From: Pedobacter sp. PACM 27299
Lineage (GTDB): Bacteria > Bacteroidota > Bacteroidia > Sphingobacteriales > Sphingobacteriaceae
Reading direction: 5' to 3'
NCBI RefSeq assembly: GCF_001412655.1
Contig: NZ_CP012996.1
Span: 2,976,001 to 3,040,000 of the forward strand
Length of the DNA stretch: 64,000 nt
Positions 8,967 through 17,144 of this stretch are shown here, piece by piece; within the stretch, counting starts at the first letter, position 1, and each line of letters opens with the position of its first letter. The position numbers were made by a program, and so were the translations under genes. Below the pieces are notes generated by a model. It saw nothing but the letters and a program-made list of their open reading frames with translations. It had not been told where the DNA came from and made no database searches.

Positions 8967-9899
8967 TCATTGTTTTACATTAATATTATTGGAGGTATAC
9001 AAGCGGTCATGATCATCTATGATGATGCAGGCTACTTGTCGCAGTTGGTTGATCATGTCAAGGCCTACCTGTGTGCCCATAACGATTACGGGGGTAGCCA
9101 GGGCATCGGCCAGTTCGGCACTTGGGCAAATGATGCTTACACTTTTTATTCCACTAACCGGTAAACCAGTCTTTGGATCAATGGTGTGGGAATACCTGCG
9201 ACCATTAATTGTAGCGTATTTTTCATAGTTGCCGGATGTCGCAATGGCCATATTGCTAATGTTGAGTGCTGAGAATGGACGGTCGCTTTGATCGGGGTCA
9301 GCAATACCAATAGTCCAGGGCTTGCCGGCCGATTGGTTTCCCCAGGTAACCAGATCTCCCGCAGCATTTACAATTCCATGTTCGATTCCCATACCTTGCA
9401 ATACTTGTTTGGCCTTATCCGCAGCATAACCTTTTCCGATACCACCGAATCCGATGCGCATACCTTTATGTTTTAGCATTACATTAGATTTTTCAGGATC
9501 TGTCATTACATTCTGATAGTTGATGAGGCTTACGGATTGCAGCGCTGTTTCAAAATCGGGAAGGGAGGTCATATTCACATCAAAATTCCAGAGGCTTTTG
9601 TCGATAGAGCCATAGGTAATGTCAAATGCGCCCTGGGTAATGTCTGATATTTTTGATGCACGCTGGATCAGTGCAATCACCTCCTCATCGACCTCGACTG
9701 CCGCAATACCAGCATATTTATTGATCAGGCTGGTCTGACTGCTTTCTTTGAAGGTACTGAGTAAGTCTTCAATCCTTTTAACCTCTGTTACCGCTGCGTC
9801 AATTGCTTTTTCGCCTATAGATTCATTCTCCGCAATGACGGTGAACTCGAAACGGTTACCCATGAGTTTCAATACCCGGTTATAAGCTGAGTTTGGCAT
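8967..9899 (-). CDS. apbE: FAD:protein FMN transferase (ApbE family)
   Basis: 310-residue ApbE-family enzyme, which attaches FMN from FAD covalently to a Ser/Thr of target proteins. Family landmarks are G-I-G-K-G-Y-A-A-D-K-A near the middle, N-A-A-G-D-L-V, and S-H-T-I-D-P-K-T-G-L-P-V-S-G near the C-terminus (magnesium/FAD site). No clear signal peptide is visible at the start used, although ApbE proteins normally act outside the cytoplasm, so export is unresolved. It lies between the thioredoxin and DUF4266 genes in the redox operon. No flavinylation target with an obvious D-G-A-[ST]-G-A-[ST] motif was noticed in the window. Confidence 0.92.
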   Translation of the reverse strand: MPNSAYNRVLKLMGNRFEFTVIAENESIGEKAIDAAVTEVKRIEDLLSTFKESSQTSLINKYAGIAAVEVDEEVIALIQRASKISDITQGAFDITYGSIDKSLWNFDVNMTSLPDFETALQSVSLINYQNVMTDPEKSNVMLKHKGMRIGFGGIGKGYAADKAKQVLQGMGIEHGIVNAAGDLVTWGNQSAGKPWTIGIADPDQSDRPFSALNISNMAIATSGNYEKYATINGRRYSHTIDPKTGLPVSGIKSVSIICPSAELADALATPVIVMGTQVGLDMINQLRQVACIIIDDHDRLYTSNNINVKQ

Positions 9900-9903
9900 A
9901 TCG

Positions 9904-10341
9904 TTAATTATTTGCCCGATTCATACTGGCGATTTGCTGAACAAATTTTTCAGGACTTTCATTCGGGTAGCCGTCCCATGACTTCAGAACTTTCCCGTTT
10001 TCATCTACCAGCAGGGTATAGGGAAATTTGCCATCCGGGTTATATTTTTCTGCCAGTGCCTCATTTAGTTTAACCTGGGCAGCGGAAAGCTGATTTTTCT
10101 TTTGACGCGGGAAATCTGCACGTAAAAGTATCAAATGATCTTTGGCGTATGTTTCAAATGTTTCTGATTCGAGGATTTCTTTTCTAAGACGAATGCAAGG
10201 GCCACACCAATCTGATCCTGAGAAATTAATTAAAATCAGTTGGTGACTGGTCTTGGCTTTTTGTTGTGCTTCGGTAAAGCTGCTTGTCCAGATCAATGAG
10301 CCTGGAAGCAAGGAAAATAATGTGATGAGCAGTAGTTTCAT
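9904..10341 (-). CDS. secreted thioredoxin-family protein
   Basis: 145 residues with an N-terminal signal peptide (about 1-16) and a thioredoxin fold. The active site W-C-G-P-C lies at about residues 46-50, and the cis-proline region is near F-P-Y-T-L-L-V-D. The long insertion between the active site and the next strand (A-K-D-H-L-I-L-L-R-A-D-F-P) resembles thioredoxin_7/DsbD-C-like domains. It should act as a periplasmic thiol reductase or oxidase. It starts 4 bases after the Rieske gene and ends 4 bases before apbE, so it is part of the same operon. Confidence 0.88.
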   Translation of the reverse strand: MKLLLITLFSLLPGSLIWTSSFTEAQQKAKTSHQLILINFSGSDWCGPCIRLRKEILESETFETYAKDHLILLRADFPRQKKNQLSAAQVKLNEALAEKYNPDGKFPYTLLVDENGKVLKSWDGYPNESPEKFVQQIASMNRANN

Positions 10342-10345
10342 GGTA

Positions 10346-10771
10346 TTAGCTATAAATTCTTAATGATGTTCCGGTTAACTGTGTGTGGTAAGTATTGAGA
10401 GGCTTTGATGCAGGTCCGTTGGTTACGGTACCACTTTCAGAAAAAGTAGCGCCATGATTGGCACAATAAAACCTGTTAGCGCTACCCTGATAAACCAAGC
10501 CATAGCTTTCATGCGTACAGGATCTTTGAACAGCAATATACGTCCCGGAAGAAGTCCGGGCTACAATAATGCCATTAGAGACCAGGTATCCCCCGTTTGT
10601 GTTTAAAACGGAATTAGCGGATAAGGATAGATCGAGTGTAAAGTCAATACCTGTTGGTCCAGAGGTATCAGTGGACGGTGAGTTGGAATTTTTAGAACAA
10701 CCTGCGCAATTGATTAGAGCAAAGGTGGCTGCTGATAATCCGATACTGGCTAAAAAATCTTTTCTGTCCAT
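10346..10771 (-). CDS. Rieske [2Fe-2S] domain lipoprotein
   Basis: 141-residue exported protein. The N-terminus has a twin-lysine-like start and a hydrophobic stretch ending at a cysteine (N-C-A-G-C-S), consistent with a lipoprotein or membrane anchor. The C-terminal half is a small Rieske domain with both cluster-binding motifs, C-T-H at about 102-104 and C-x-N-H (Y-C-A-N-H-G-A) at about 118-121. It probably passes electrons at the cell envelope. It is the first gene of the six-gene redox operon running to 7026. The two-component genes upstream on the same strand (10860-12811) may control it. Confidence 0.88.
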   Translation of the reverse strand: MDRKDFLASIGLSAATFALINCAGCSKNSNSPSTDTSGPTGIDFTLDLSLSANSVLNTNGGYLVSNGIIVARTSSGTYIAVQRSCTHESYGLVYQGSANRFYCANHGATFSESGTVTNGPASKPLNTYHTQLTGTSLRIYS

Positions 10772-10859
10772 GATCTTTGTTCATTAAATATTGAATCTAA
10801 GATCAAGGCGAATTCTGAAGACATTATGAAGTTACCTGTTAAAAAATGTTAAAGGATTG

Positions 10860-12137
10860 TCATCTGATTTCATTTTCAGGATTGTCAAAGCTGATCTTAA
10901 ATTCGTGGTAGTCCTGCTCATAACCGTAACTCAGTTTATAGTTTTGTCTGAGGCATACCTGTTTTAAAATGGCCAGTCCCAGTCCGGTGCCTTCGGATGC
11001 ATTGTCTTTATAAAAACGTTCGAATATCTTTGCGGGATGCAGCTCGCTTTGTGAGCTGGTATTGGAAAATAAAAGGCTATTTCGGGTTAAAGTAACCTGA
11101 ATTGAGCCACCCTCATAATTGTGTCTGATCGCATTACTGAGCAGGTTATTAATCAATATTTCCATTAAGGAACGGTTTGCAAAGATGGAAAAGGGACTCA
11201 TGTTGGTTTGGACTCGCAGATTTCTTTTTTGGATGAATTCCTGGAAATAAATTAGCTTCTCCTCAATTAATGCCTTTAGGTCGATATCTTCTTTGTCCTG
11301 AAGTTGGTTGTTATCAATCTTCACCAGAAGCAGGAGTGATTGATTTAATTTGGTCAGTTTTGAGGTGGCTTTATAAAGATCGGCCAGAATTTCGCTTTCT
11401 TCTTTACCAAGGGTATTGGATTGCAGCATGGTGTCGAGTTTTGAGTTGATGACCGCAAGTGGTGTCATCATCTCATGGGATGCATTTTCGGTAAATAGTT
11501 TGATCTCCCTGTAATCTGATTTGACCTTTAACGATACATCCAGAACAGCTTTGTTCAATTCCTTGAATTCTTCAATATTGGTTTGAATTGGCTCGAAGAC
11601 TTTTTCCTGGTTAATGTTGAATGCTTTGATGTTGGTTAGCAATTGGCGAAACGGTAACCACATCCTTTTGATGAGTATTCTATTGACCAGCCACAAGATC
11701 AATAATAAAATAATTACCGGTAGTAAAATGATGAGGATAATGCTTTTAATTTGTTCCTGCCTTTCAAATTTCGAAGCAATGATCATGACCTGGTAGGGCT
11801 GTCCGTTTAAGTTGAGTTCTGTTTTCAGGTATCTTGCAGATTCCGTATGTTTCTTTTTAGGGTTATAGAAATTGGTGTCTGCAAATAACCTGCGTTTATT
11901 CGTTACCTGGTGTATTTTTTTATATTCAACAATGACATCATCAAAACCGTCTGGAGATGGAAGAATATTTTTAACGTGCGTAAAGTCCTCTACTTCGAGG
12001 AGTTCCTCGAAAAGATGGTCATCAATTTGTTTGTTGAGGTATTGTCCGAGCGTTTGATAAAAAAGAAATCCTATTACCAGTAATCCTGTGAGTGTAATGA
12101 TAGACAAGATCCTGTTATAGCTGCTGAATAACTTCAT
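10860..12137 (-). CDS. membrane sensor histidine kinase
   Basis: 425-residue classical sensor kinase. Transmembrane helix 1 is at about 11-31, a periplasmic loop of about 100 residues follows, helix 2 is at about 131-151, and a HAMP-like linker comes next. His221 lies in S-H-E-M-M-T-P, and the HATPase domain has N-N-L-L-S-N-A-I-R-H-N and G-T-G-L-G-L-A-I. The start codon overlaps the stop of the response regulator gene by 4 bases, so the two are translationally coupled. It probably senses an envelope or redox signal for the redox operon downstream. That link rests on position only. Confidence 0.92.
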   Translation of the reverse strand: MKLFSSYNRILSIITLTGLLVIGFLFYQTLGQYLNKQIDDHLFEELLEVEDFTHVKNILPSPDGFDDVIVEYKKIHQVTNKRRLFADTNFYNPKKKHTESARYLKTELNLNGQPYQVMIIASKFERQEQIKSIILIILLPVIILLLILWLVNRILIKRMWLPFRQLLTNIKAFNINQEKVFEPIQTNIEEFKELNKAVLDVSLKVKSDYREIKLFTENASHEMMTPLAVINSKLDTMLQSNTLGKEESEILADLYKATSKLTKLNQSLLLLVKIDNNQLQDKEDIDLKALIEEKLIYFQEFIQKRNLRVQTNMSPFSIFANRSLMEILINNLLSNAIRHNYEGGSIQVTLTRNSLLFSNTSSQSELHPAKIFERFYKDNASEGTGLGLAILKQVCLRQNYKLSYGYEQDYHEFKISFDNPENEIR

Positions 12138-12811
12138 ACATCTGCAAATTTATAACCTACTCCGTAAACCGATTGGAAATAGTCTTTACAGCCGGAATCT
12201 GTTAGTTTTTTTCTTACATTTTTAATATGGGTATAAATGAAATCGAAACTGTCGGCCATATCTGCATCGTCGCCCCAAATGTGCTCTACTGCTGCTGCTT
12301 TTGAAATTACTTTGTTTTTGTTGGCGATGAAGTATAACAGGAGATCAAATTCTTTTCTGGTCAGGTATACCGTTTTTTCATTTACCTTAGTTTCCTTTGC
12401 GGTGGTGTCAATTTCTATTTCATTGAAATGGATGATGCTGTTTCCGTTGAAATGTCGGCGTCTTACGATAGATTGTATCCTTGCATAAAGCTCAGACAGG
12501 TGGAATGGTTTTATCAGGTAATCATCCGCACCGAGGCTCAGGCCTTCAATTTTCTGATCCAATGAATTGCGTGCGGAAATGATCAGCACACCATCTGTTT
12601 TATTAATTTTTTTAAGATACTTTAATAGCTGAAGCCCTTCTCCATCGGGTAGGGTCAAGTCCAGCAATATGCAGTCATAATCATAAATTGATAACTTTTG
12701 ATAACCTTGCTCATAAGTAGCAGCATGATCACAAATGTTCCCTTCAGCCGTCAGATATTGATCAATACTTTTTCTTAAGCTTTCTTCGTCTTCAACAATT
12801 AGAAACTTCAT
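12134..12811 (-). CDS. OmpR-family response regulator
   Basis: 225 residues: a receiver domain (1-115) with phosphoacceptor Asp51 (C-I-L-L-D-L-T-L-P), acidic E7-D8, and Lys in L-I-K-P-F. A C-terminal winged helix (about 125-222) ends with the OmpR-type V-Y-G-V-G-Y-K-F. It is cognate to the kinase overlapping it downstream. About 80 bases upstream and divergent from the Fpg-like gene lies the TTGAT-N4-ATCAA dyad, so its own promoter may also respond to the FNR-like regulator. Confidence 0.93.
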   Translation of the reverse strand: MKFLIVEDEESLRKSIDQYLTAEGNICDHAATYEQGYQKLSIYDYDCILLDLTLPDGEGLQLLKYLKKINKTDGVLIISARNSLDQKIEGLSLGADDYLIKPFHLSELYARIQSIVRRRHFNGNSIIHFNEIEIDTTAKETKVNEKTVYLTRKEFDLLLYFIANKNKVISKAAAVEHIWGDDADMADSFDFIYTHIKNVRKKLTDSGCKDYFQSVYGVGYKFADV

Positions 12812-12884
12812 GATATAAATATGGTGTTAAAATCTGAAGACTCTTTGAAGTTCTCTATAAGTTATAATAGGTACTGACTTAAAA

Positions 12885-12898
12885 TTGATTTAGATCAA
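12885..12898. promoter_or_regulatory. FNR-like dyad, perfect TTGAT-N4-ATCAA
   Basis: TTGAT-ttag-ATCAA, identical to the classical FNR consensus, in the divergent gap between the response regulator gene (start 12811) and the Fpg-like gene (probable start 12982). If the Fpg-like gene starts at 12982 the site is 83 bases upstream, a sensible promoter distance. The ATG at 12916 would leave only 17 bases. Confidence 0.65.
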
Positions 12899-12981
12899 TA
12901 CTGAATTGTTTAAAGATGGAACAGAATCCTTCGGGTCACAGTACCTTTATGTTCAATGTCCATCAAGTACTTCATCATATT

Positions 12982-13761
12982 ATGTTCGATTTACCCTATT
13001 TAGAAGTTTGTGCCGAAATGTTTGAGCGTAAGTTCAAAAATAGAGTGCTGCTAAGGCTGGATATTCCGCATAAGAAATATATAAACGTTTCGATTACGGA
13101 GCTGACTGATAGTTTGATTGGAAATGATTTAAAAAAAGTATGGCGTGAAGGTCTTTCTCTGTGCTTTCAATTTAGGAATCATGCTGTTCTGGAAATGTGT
13201 TTATCGGCTTCTGCAGAATTGTTTGTGGTTACGTTAGATCAGGAAGATAAAGCTGGTTTAATGGATTTGTATTTTAGCGGGGGGCAAATTCTATCTGTTA
13301 AAGATACTCAGCATTTGTGTAAGTTTCGTTTGAACCCTATACATACGGCTGTTCCGGATGTTTTGAGTAAGGAAATTACTGTGGAATACTTAGTCGATCT
13401 ATTTGCTAATCGTGCGGAAGAAATTAAATGCGTATTGGTGGATCAAAAGTTGATTAGGGGAATCGGAGAGGCTTATGCTGATGAAATTCTTTGGTATGCA
13501 GAAATCTCTCCTTTTTCTATAGCAGGTAAAATCCCCTTAGATAGTATAAAAGTACTCCATAAAACAATTAAATATGTTTTATTGGATGCCATCAAAGAAG
13601 CAAGAAAGATAACCTCTTTGAAATTTAGTAAAGTAGGGGCTGATTTGTTGATAATTCACAATCCGGGTAAAAAAAATAGTCCAACCGGTTGGACTATTAA
13701 ATTGAAAGTTATATCGGGTATAAAGACATATTATACGGATGAACAGCACCTATATATGTAG
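12982..13761 (+). CDS. Fpg/Nei-like DNA glycosylase homologue, active site altered
   Basis: About 259 residues from the ATG at 12982. The frame extends to an ATG at 12916, but homology begins at 12982. The N-terminus M-F-D-L-P-Y-L-E-V aligns with the family's M-P-E-L-P-x-x-E-V, so the catalytic Pro2 is Phe and Glu3 is Asp. The region of the lesion-binding lysine (normally L-H-G-K-L) reads S-A-S-A-E-L. The helix-two-turn-helix is intact (Q-K-L-I-R-G-I-G-E-A-Y-A-D-E-I-L-W-x-A-x-I-S-P-F). The C-terminal finger lacks zinc cysteines. Glycosylase/lyase chemistry should be lost. The protein may bind DNA without cutting it. A perfect FNR-type site lies upstream, linking it to the stress island. Confidence 0.78.
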   Translation: MFDLPYLEVCAEMFERKFKNRVLLRLDIPHKKYINVSITELTDSLIGNDLKKVWREGLSLCFQFRNHAVLEMCLSASAELFVVTLDQEDKAGLMDLYFSGGQILSVKDTQHLCKFRLNPIHTAVPDVLSKEITVEYLVDLFANRAEEIKCVLVDQKLIRGIGEAYADEILWYAEISPFSIAGKIPLDSIKVLHKTIKYVLLDAIKEARKITSLKFSKVGADLLIIHNPGKKNSPTGWTIKLKVISGIKTYYTDEQHLYM

Positions 13762-13821
13762 TGTTTTATGATTGTTTTTAGATGTACTTAAAATAAGGTT
13801 TTGAGATAGAATGGATTTTGT

Positions 13822-14382
13822 TTAGATATTCTCCAGTGCAATCCTTTGGCAGGTTGCTGTATTCTTAAAATAGGAAACAGTAAGCCCCGTTACTTTTTTA
13901 AACTGGCGGGAGAGGTGAGCAACACTACTGTAATTTAACAGATGGGAGATTTCGGTAAGATTAAGTTCTTTATAAAGGATAAGTTCTTTTACCCGTTCAA
14001 TTTTATGTTTAATGATATAATGCTCGATTGTTAACCCTGTTTGCTGTGAAAATACATTGGCCAGGTAAGTATAATCATGATGAATTTTCTCGCTGATGTA
14101 ATTAGAGTTTTTGATTTTTGGCATTTCAATATTATGATGAACCATATCAATAATTGTGTTTTTTATTTTCTCTATTAACATTTCTTTCTTATCAGATATC
14201 AATTCGAAACCTAATTCGAGCAAGGCACATCTTAACATTTCGAATTGTCGCTGAGTTGGATTTTCTTTGGTCTCCACTTCTCCAAGATCTATATGGCTGT
14301 AACCTAAACCAACCTTGTCCAGTTCTAGTTTCACCGCCATTACACAACGATTACTAACCATGTTTTTAATATGTAATACCAT
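13822..14382 (-). CDS. AraC-type regulator with HMA-like N-terminus
   Basis: 186 residues. The first 70 resemble the ferredoxin-like, heavy-metal-associated-like domain found ahead of AraC domains in Bacteroidota. The usual N-M-V-C-x-x-C is N-M-V-S-N-R-C here, so one metal-binding cysteine is gone. The C-terminal 100 residues carry two helix-turn-helix units, the second ending F-K-K-V-T-G-L-T-V-S-Y-F-K. It is transcribed divergently from the BON gene, and the shared 250-base gap contains an FNR-like dyad. Target genes unknown. Confidence 0.85.
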   Translation of the reverse strand: MVLHIKNMVSNRCVMAVKLELDKVGLGYSHIDLGEVETKENPTQRQFEMLRCALLELGFELISDKKEMLIEKIKNTIIDMVHHNIEMPKIKNSNYISEKIHHDYTYLANVFSQQTGLTIEHYIIKHKIERVKELILYKELNLTEISHLLNYSSVAHLSRQFKKVTGLTVSYFKNTATCQRIALENI

Positions 14383-14487
14383 TCTGATTTTTTATGGAAT
14401 CATTGTGAATCTCAATTTGCAACTAAAGCTATTTTAACAAAACTCAGGATTTAATCGGATATCCGAAATGATAGCCGTCTTGATTAT

Positions 14488-14503
14488 CATGATGGTCATC
14501 ATG
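14488..14503. promoter_or_regulatory. FNR-like dyad between araC-type and BON genes
   Basis: CATGAT-ggtc-ATCATG, a perfect 6+6 dyad, 105 bases from the AraC-type start (14382) and 130 bases from the BON gene start (14634). Either gene or both could be controlled. Confidence 0.6.
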
Positions 14504-14633
14504 ATTACAGGTGATGCAGATAGTCCACTTTAGTGTGAATTGTGCAACTGTTCTCCATAAATGTATAATGATGTTGGTGTGAAATAGGGCAACCTTTGAG
14601 GTGTGAAATATTTCACACGAAAAGGCATTTATC

Positions 14634-15305
14634 ATGAAAAACAACGAAACATTGCAAAAAGATGTTCAGGATGCAATAAAATGGGAACCATTATTACATG
14701 CGGCTGAAATTGGTGTTACCACTAATGATGGTGTAGTTACCTTAACCGGGATAGTGGACAGTTATGCTAAGAAATCTGAAGCAGAGGATGCGACAAAAAA
14801 GGTTGCAGGTGTAAAAGCGGTAGTAGAGAGAATAGAGGTGAAGTATCTTGGTTCAATCCATAAAGAAGATGAGGAGCTTGCTAAAGAAGTTTTGAATGCT
14901 TTAAAATGGAACTGGAAGGTTCCCGGAGAAAAAATTACAGTTAAGGTTGAAAATGGTTGGATAACACTCACTGGAACGATTAACTGGAACTATCAAAAAG
15001 AGGCCGCAAAAAACGCGATCAAAAACCTGTTAGGAGTGAAGGGGGTGACCAATAACATTACAATTGAGTCTGAAATTCATGATGCAGTGGAGAAAAAAGA
15101 AATTGAAAATGCAATTGACAGGAACTGGTCGATAAATAACAAAGATATACAAGTTAAAGTTTCTGGTAACCATGTAACATTGACAGGAACTGTGAATTCT
15201 ATTTATCAAAAGGACGAGGCCCAGCGAATGGCTTGGAATGCACCTGGTGTCTGGTTTGTAGACAATGAAATTGAAATTGAATACGATTATTCATTAGTTG
15301 ACTAA
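14634..15305 (+). CDS. triple BON-domain protein
   Basis: 223 residues consisting of three consecutive BON domains (about 3-70, 78-147, 152-220). Each has the pattern G-V-V-T-L-T-G or G-W-I-T-L-T-G followed by an alanine-rich helix and a G-V-x-x-V segment. No signal peptide is visible, so it is probably cytoplasmic, unlike OsmY. BON proteins bind lipid or other hydrophobic surfaces and are often stress-induced. An FNR-like dyad lies 130 bases upstream, and a rho-independent terminator follows the stop codon. Confidence 0.92.
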   Translation: MKNNETLQKDVQDAIKWEPLLHAAEIGVTTNDGVVTLTGIVDSYAKKSEAEDATKKVAGVKAVVERIEVKYLGSIHKEDEELAKEVLNALKWNWKVPGEKITVKVENGWITLTGTINWNYQKEAAKNAIKNLLGVKGVTNNITIESEIHDAVEKKEIENAIDRNWSINNKDIQVKVSGNHVTLTGTVNSIYQKDEAQRMAWNAPGVWFVDNEIEIEYDYSLVD

Positions 15306-15313
15306 ATATAGAG

Positions 15314-15338
15314 CGGGAGTTTAAGCTCCCGTTTTTTT
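15314..15338 (+). terminator. rho-independent terminator after BON gene
   Basis: Stem CGGGAG / CTCCCG with a 6-base loop followed by seven T, beginning 9 bases after the BON stop. It ends only about 6 bases before the ATG of the SDR gene at 15345, so read-through transcripts would hide the SDR start region in the hairpin. Confidence 0.85.
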
Positions 15339-15344
15339 GAAAAT

Positions 15345-16091
15345 ATGGGAAAATTAGAAAATAAGGTGGTCTTCATCACCGGAGGAAATTCAGGTATTGG
15401 AAAAGCCGCAGCGCTTGAAGCCGCAAGAGAGGGCGCGACTGTTGTTGTGGCTGATCTTGAAGGTAAGGATCATCTTGAAACGCTTACTGAAATAAAAGCA
15501 CTGGGAGCCAAATGTATGTTTGTCCCAATTGATGTGTCAGACGTCGAAAGCGTTAAACTGGCTATTCTTACTACGGTCGCAGAATTTGATAGATTGGATG
15601 TCGCTTTTAATAATGCAGGCATTGGGGGTACTTATTCGGGGATACATGATATGCCGGAGGCCACTTGGGATAGGTTGATCGCTGTGAATTTAACCGGGCA
15701 GTTTTATTGCGTCAAGTATGAACTGCAACAGTTTTTGAAACAGGGTGGGGGCGTGATAGTAAATATGTCTTCTCTTGGCGGACTGAAAGCAGAACATGGT
15801 TTAGTCCCTTATACTGCGGCCAAACATGGTGTGTTGGGCATTACCAAAAATATAGCTGTTCAATATGCCGCGCAACACATCAGGGCCAATGCACTTTGTC
15901 CTTATTATGTGGAAACTCCTTTATTGGCTTCTGCTCCTGAAGCAACTCATCAGGCATGGATTGATGGAACCCCATCTAAGCGTCTTTGTACACCTGAAGA
16001 GGTGGCTAAAGCATTTATTTATTTGGCCAGTGATGATTCCAGTTATTGTAACGGAACACAAATTATCCTGGATGGGGGAGTGATGGCTTAA
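15345..16091 (+). CDS. SDR-family oxidoreductase
   Basis: 248-residue short-chain dehydrogenase/reductase. The NAD(P)-binding motif T-G-G-N-S-G-I-G is at about 11-18 and N-N-A-G at about 89-92. The catalytic Ser is in N-M-S-S-L-G-G, with Y-x-x-x-K (Y-T-A-A-K) at about 156-160. The acidic V-A-D-L after strand 2 suggests NAD preference. The substrate cannot be read from the sequence. It converges on the response regulator gene with no gap. A terminator sits directly in front of its start codon. Confidence 0.9.
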   Translation: MGKLENKVVFITGGNSGIGKAAALEAAREGATVVVADLEGKDHLETLTEIKALGAKCMFVPIDVSDVESVKLAILTTVAEFDRLDVAFNNAGIGGTYSGIHDMPEATWDRLIAVNLTGQFYCVKYELQQFLKQGGGVIVNMSSLGGLKAEHGLVPYTAAKHGVLGITKNIAVQYAAQHIRANALCPYYVETPLLASAPEATHQAWIDGTPSKRLCTPEEVAKAFIYLASDDSSYCNGTQIILDGGVMA

Positions 16092-17144
16092 TCAGTTCTT
16101 CATTTTTGCAAGCCGTTCCAGATCCAATACCGTAATGGTTGTCCCATCCCGTTCAATTAGTTTTTCATCACGGAAATCTGACAGGGTTCTGCTCACAGTC
16201 TCAGTAGCCATGCAAGCCATGGCTGCTAAATCTTCACGCGTAATGCTGAAAAAGTCGTTTTTTATAATCTGTTGATGATATAACCGGAGAATGGCTCCGG
16301 CCATTTTTTTTCTAACTGAATCATAAGCTAATTGGAGGAGCTGTTCTTCTTTTTCCCGGTTATCATCGGATAAAAGATGAATGAATTTTCTTGCTACTTC
16401 AGGGTAAAGGTCAATGACTTTATCCAGTTCTTCAAGAGGGATCAAACAAAGTGTACTGTCGTCCACCGCGGTAGCAGTGTCAGTATAAGTGCTTTTATTT
16501 AACATCGCATTGATGCCGAGGTATCCTCCGGTTGCATACATACCTGTCATTAATTCACGACCGTCTGTCGAAAGTTTGATGGTTTTGATCTTGCCATGAA
16601 TGATCAGATAAAGACCTTTGCTGTGATCGGCCTCATAATAAACGATTTGATTTTTTTTGAATTCACGGCTTTTATGGCCTGCTATGATCTTGGCAAATTC
16701 TGCCAAACCATCTATTTTGGCTACCAGTACTTTGAATTCATCAGTCGTGTTTTGGTTCTGGAGTTGCAGATGGGCTTTTTTTCTTAGCCTGACTTCTATG
16801 GCATTGAGCAGTTCAATGTCATCAAATGGTTTGGTTAGATAATCATCAGCACCCATCTCCATTCCCTTACGCAGGTCATTGTGATCCGCTTTGGCCGTCA
16901 GAAAAATGAAAGGAATAGTGGAGGTCTCTGTATACTTATTGAGCATATACAATACCCCGTACCCATCTAGTTCAGGCATCATGATATCACAGAGAATGAT
17001 GTCAGGAATATGTTTTAAAGCCATCTCCACGCCAATTTTGCCATTGTCAGCCTCAAAAACAGTGTATTTGGCCATTTCCAGGATCTCAACTATGTTTCCC
17101 CTTATGGCGTCGTGATCTTCAATGATCAGTATTTTTTTGTTCAT
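16092..17144 (-). CDS. response regulator fused to CRP/FNR-type DNA-binding module
   Basis: 350 residues. The receiver domain (1-120) has Asp53 (L-C-D-I-M-M-P-E-L-D) and K in L-T-K-P-F. A cyclic-nucleotide-binding-like beta-roll (about 150-265; I-V-Y-Y-E-A-D-H-S-K-G-L-Y-L-I-I-H-G-K-I-K) and a Crp-type winged helix (about 280-345) follow. The recognition helix has E315-x-x-S318-R319, the same signature with which FNR reads TTGAT half-sites. There is no cysteine cluster for a 4Fe-4S centre, so the signal comes by phosphorylation. The matching dyad TGAT-N4-ATCA occurs in many promoters here, making this the probable master regulator of the island. It overlaps the kinase gene by 4 bases. Confidence 0.92.
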   Translation of the reverse strand: MNKKILIIEDHDAIRGNIVEILEMAKYTVFEADNGKIGVEMALKHIPDIILCDIMMPELDGYGVLYMLNKYTETSTIPFIFLTAKADHNDLRKGMEMGADDYLTKPFDDIELLNAIEVRLRKKAHLQLQNQNTTDEFKVLVAKIDGLAEFAKIIAGHKSREFKKNQIVYYEADHSKGLYLIIHGKIKTIKLSTDGRELMTGMYATGGYLGINAMLNKSTYTDTATAVDDSTLCLIPLEELDKVIDLYPEVARKFIHLLSDDNREKEEQLLQLAYDSVRKKMAGAILRLYHQQIIKNDFFSITREDLAAMACMATETVSRTLSDFRDEKLIERDGTTITVLDLERLAKMKN

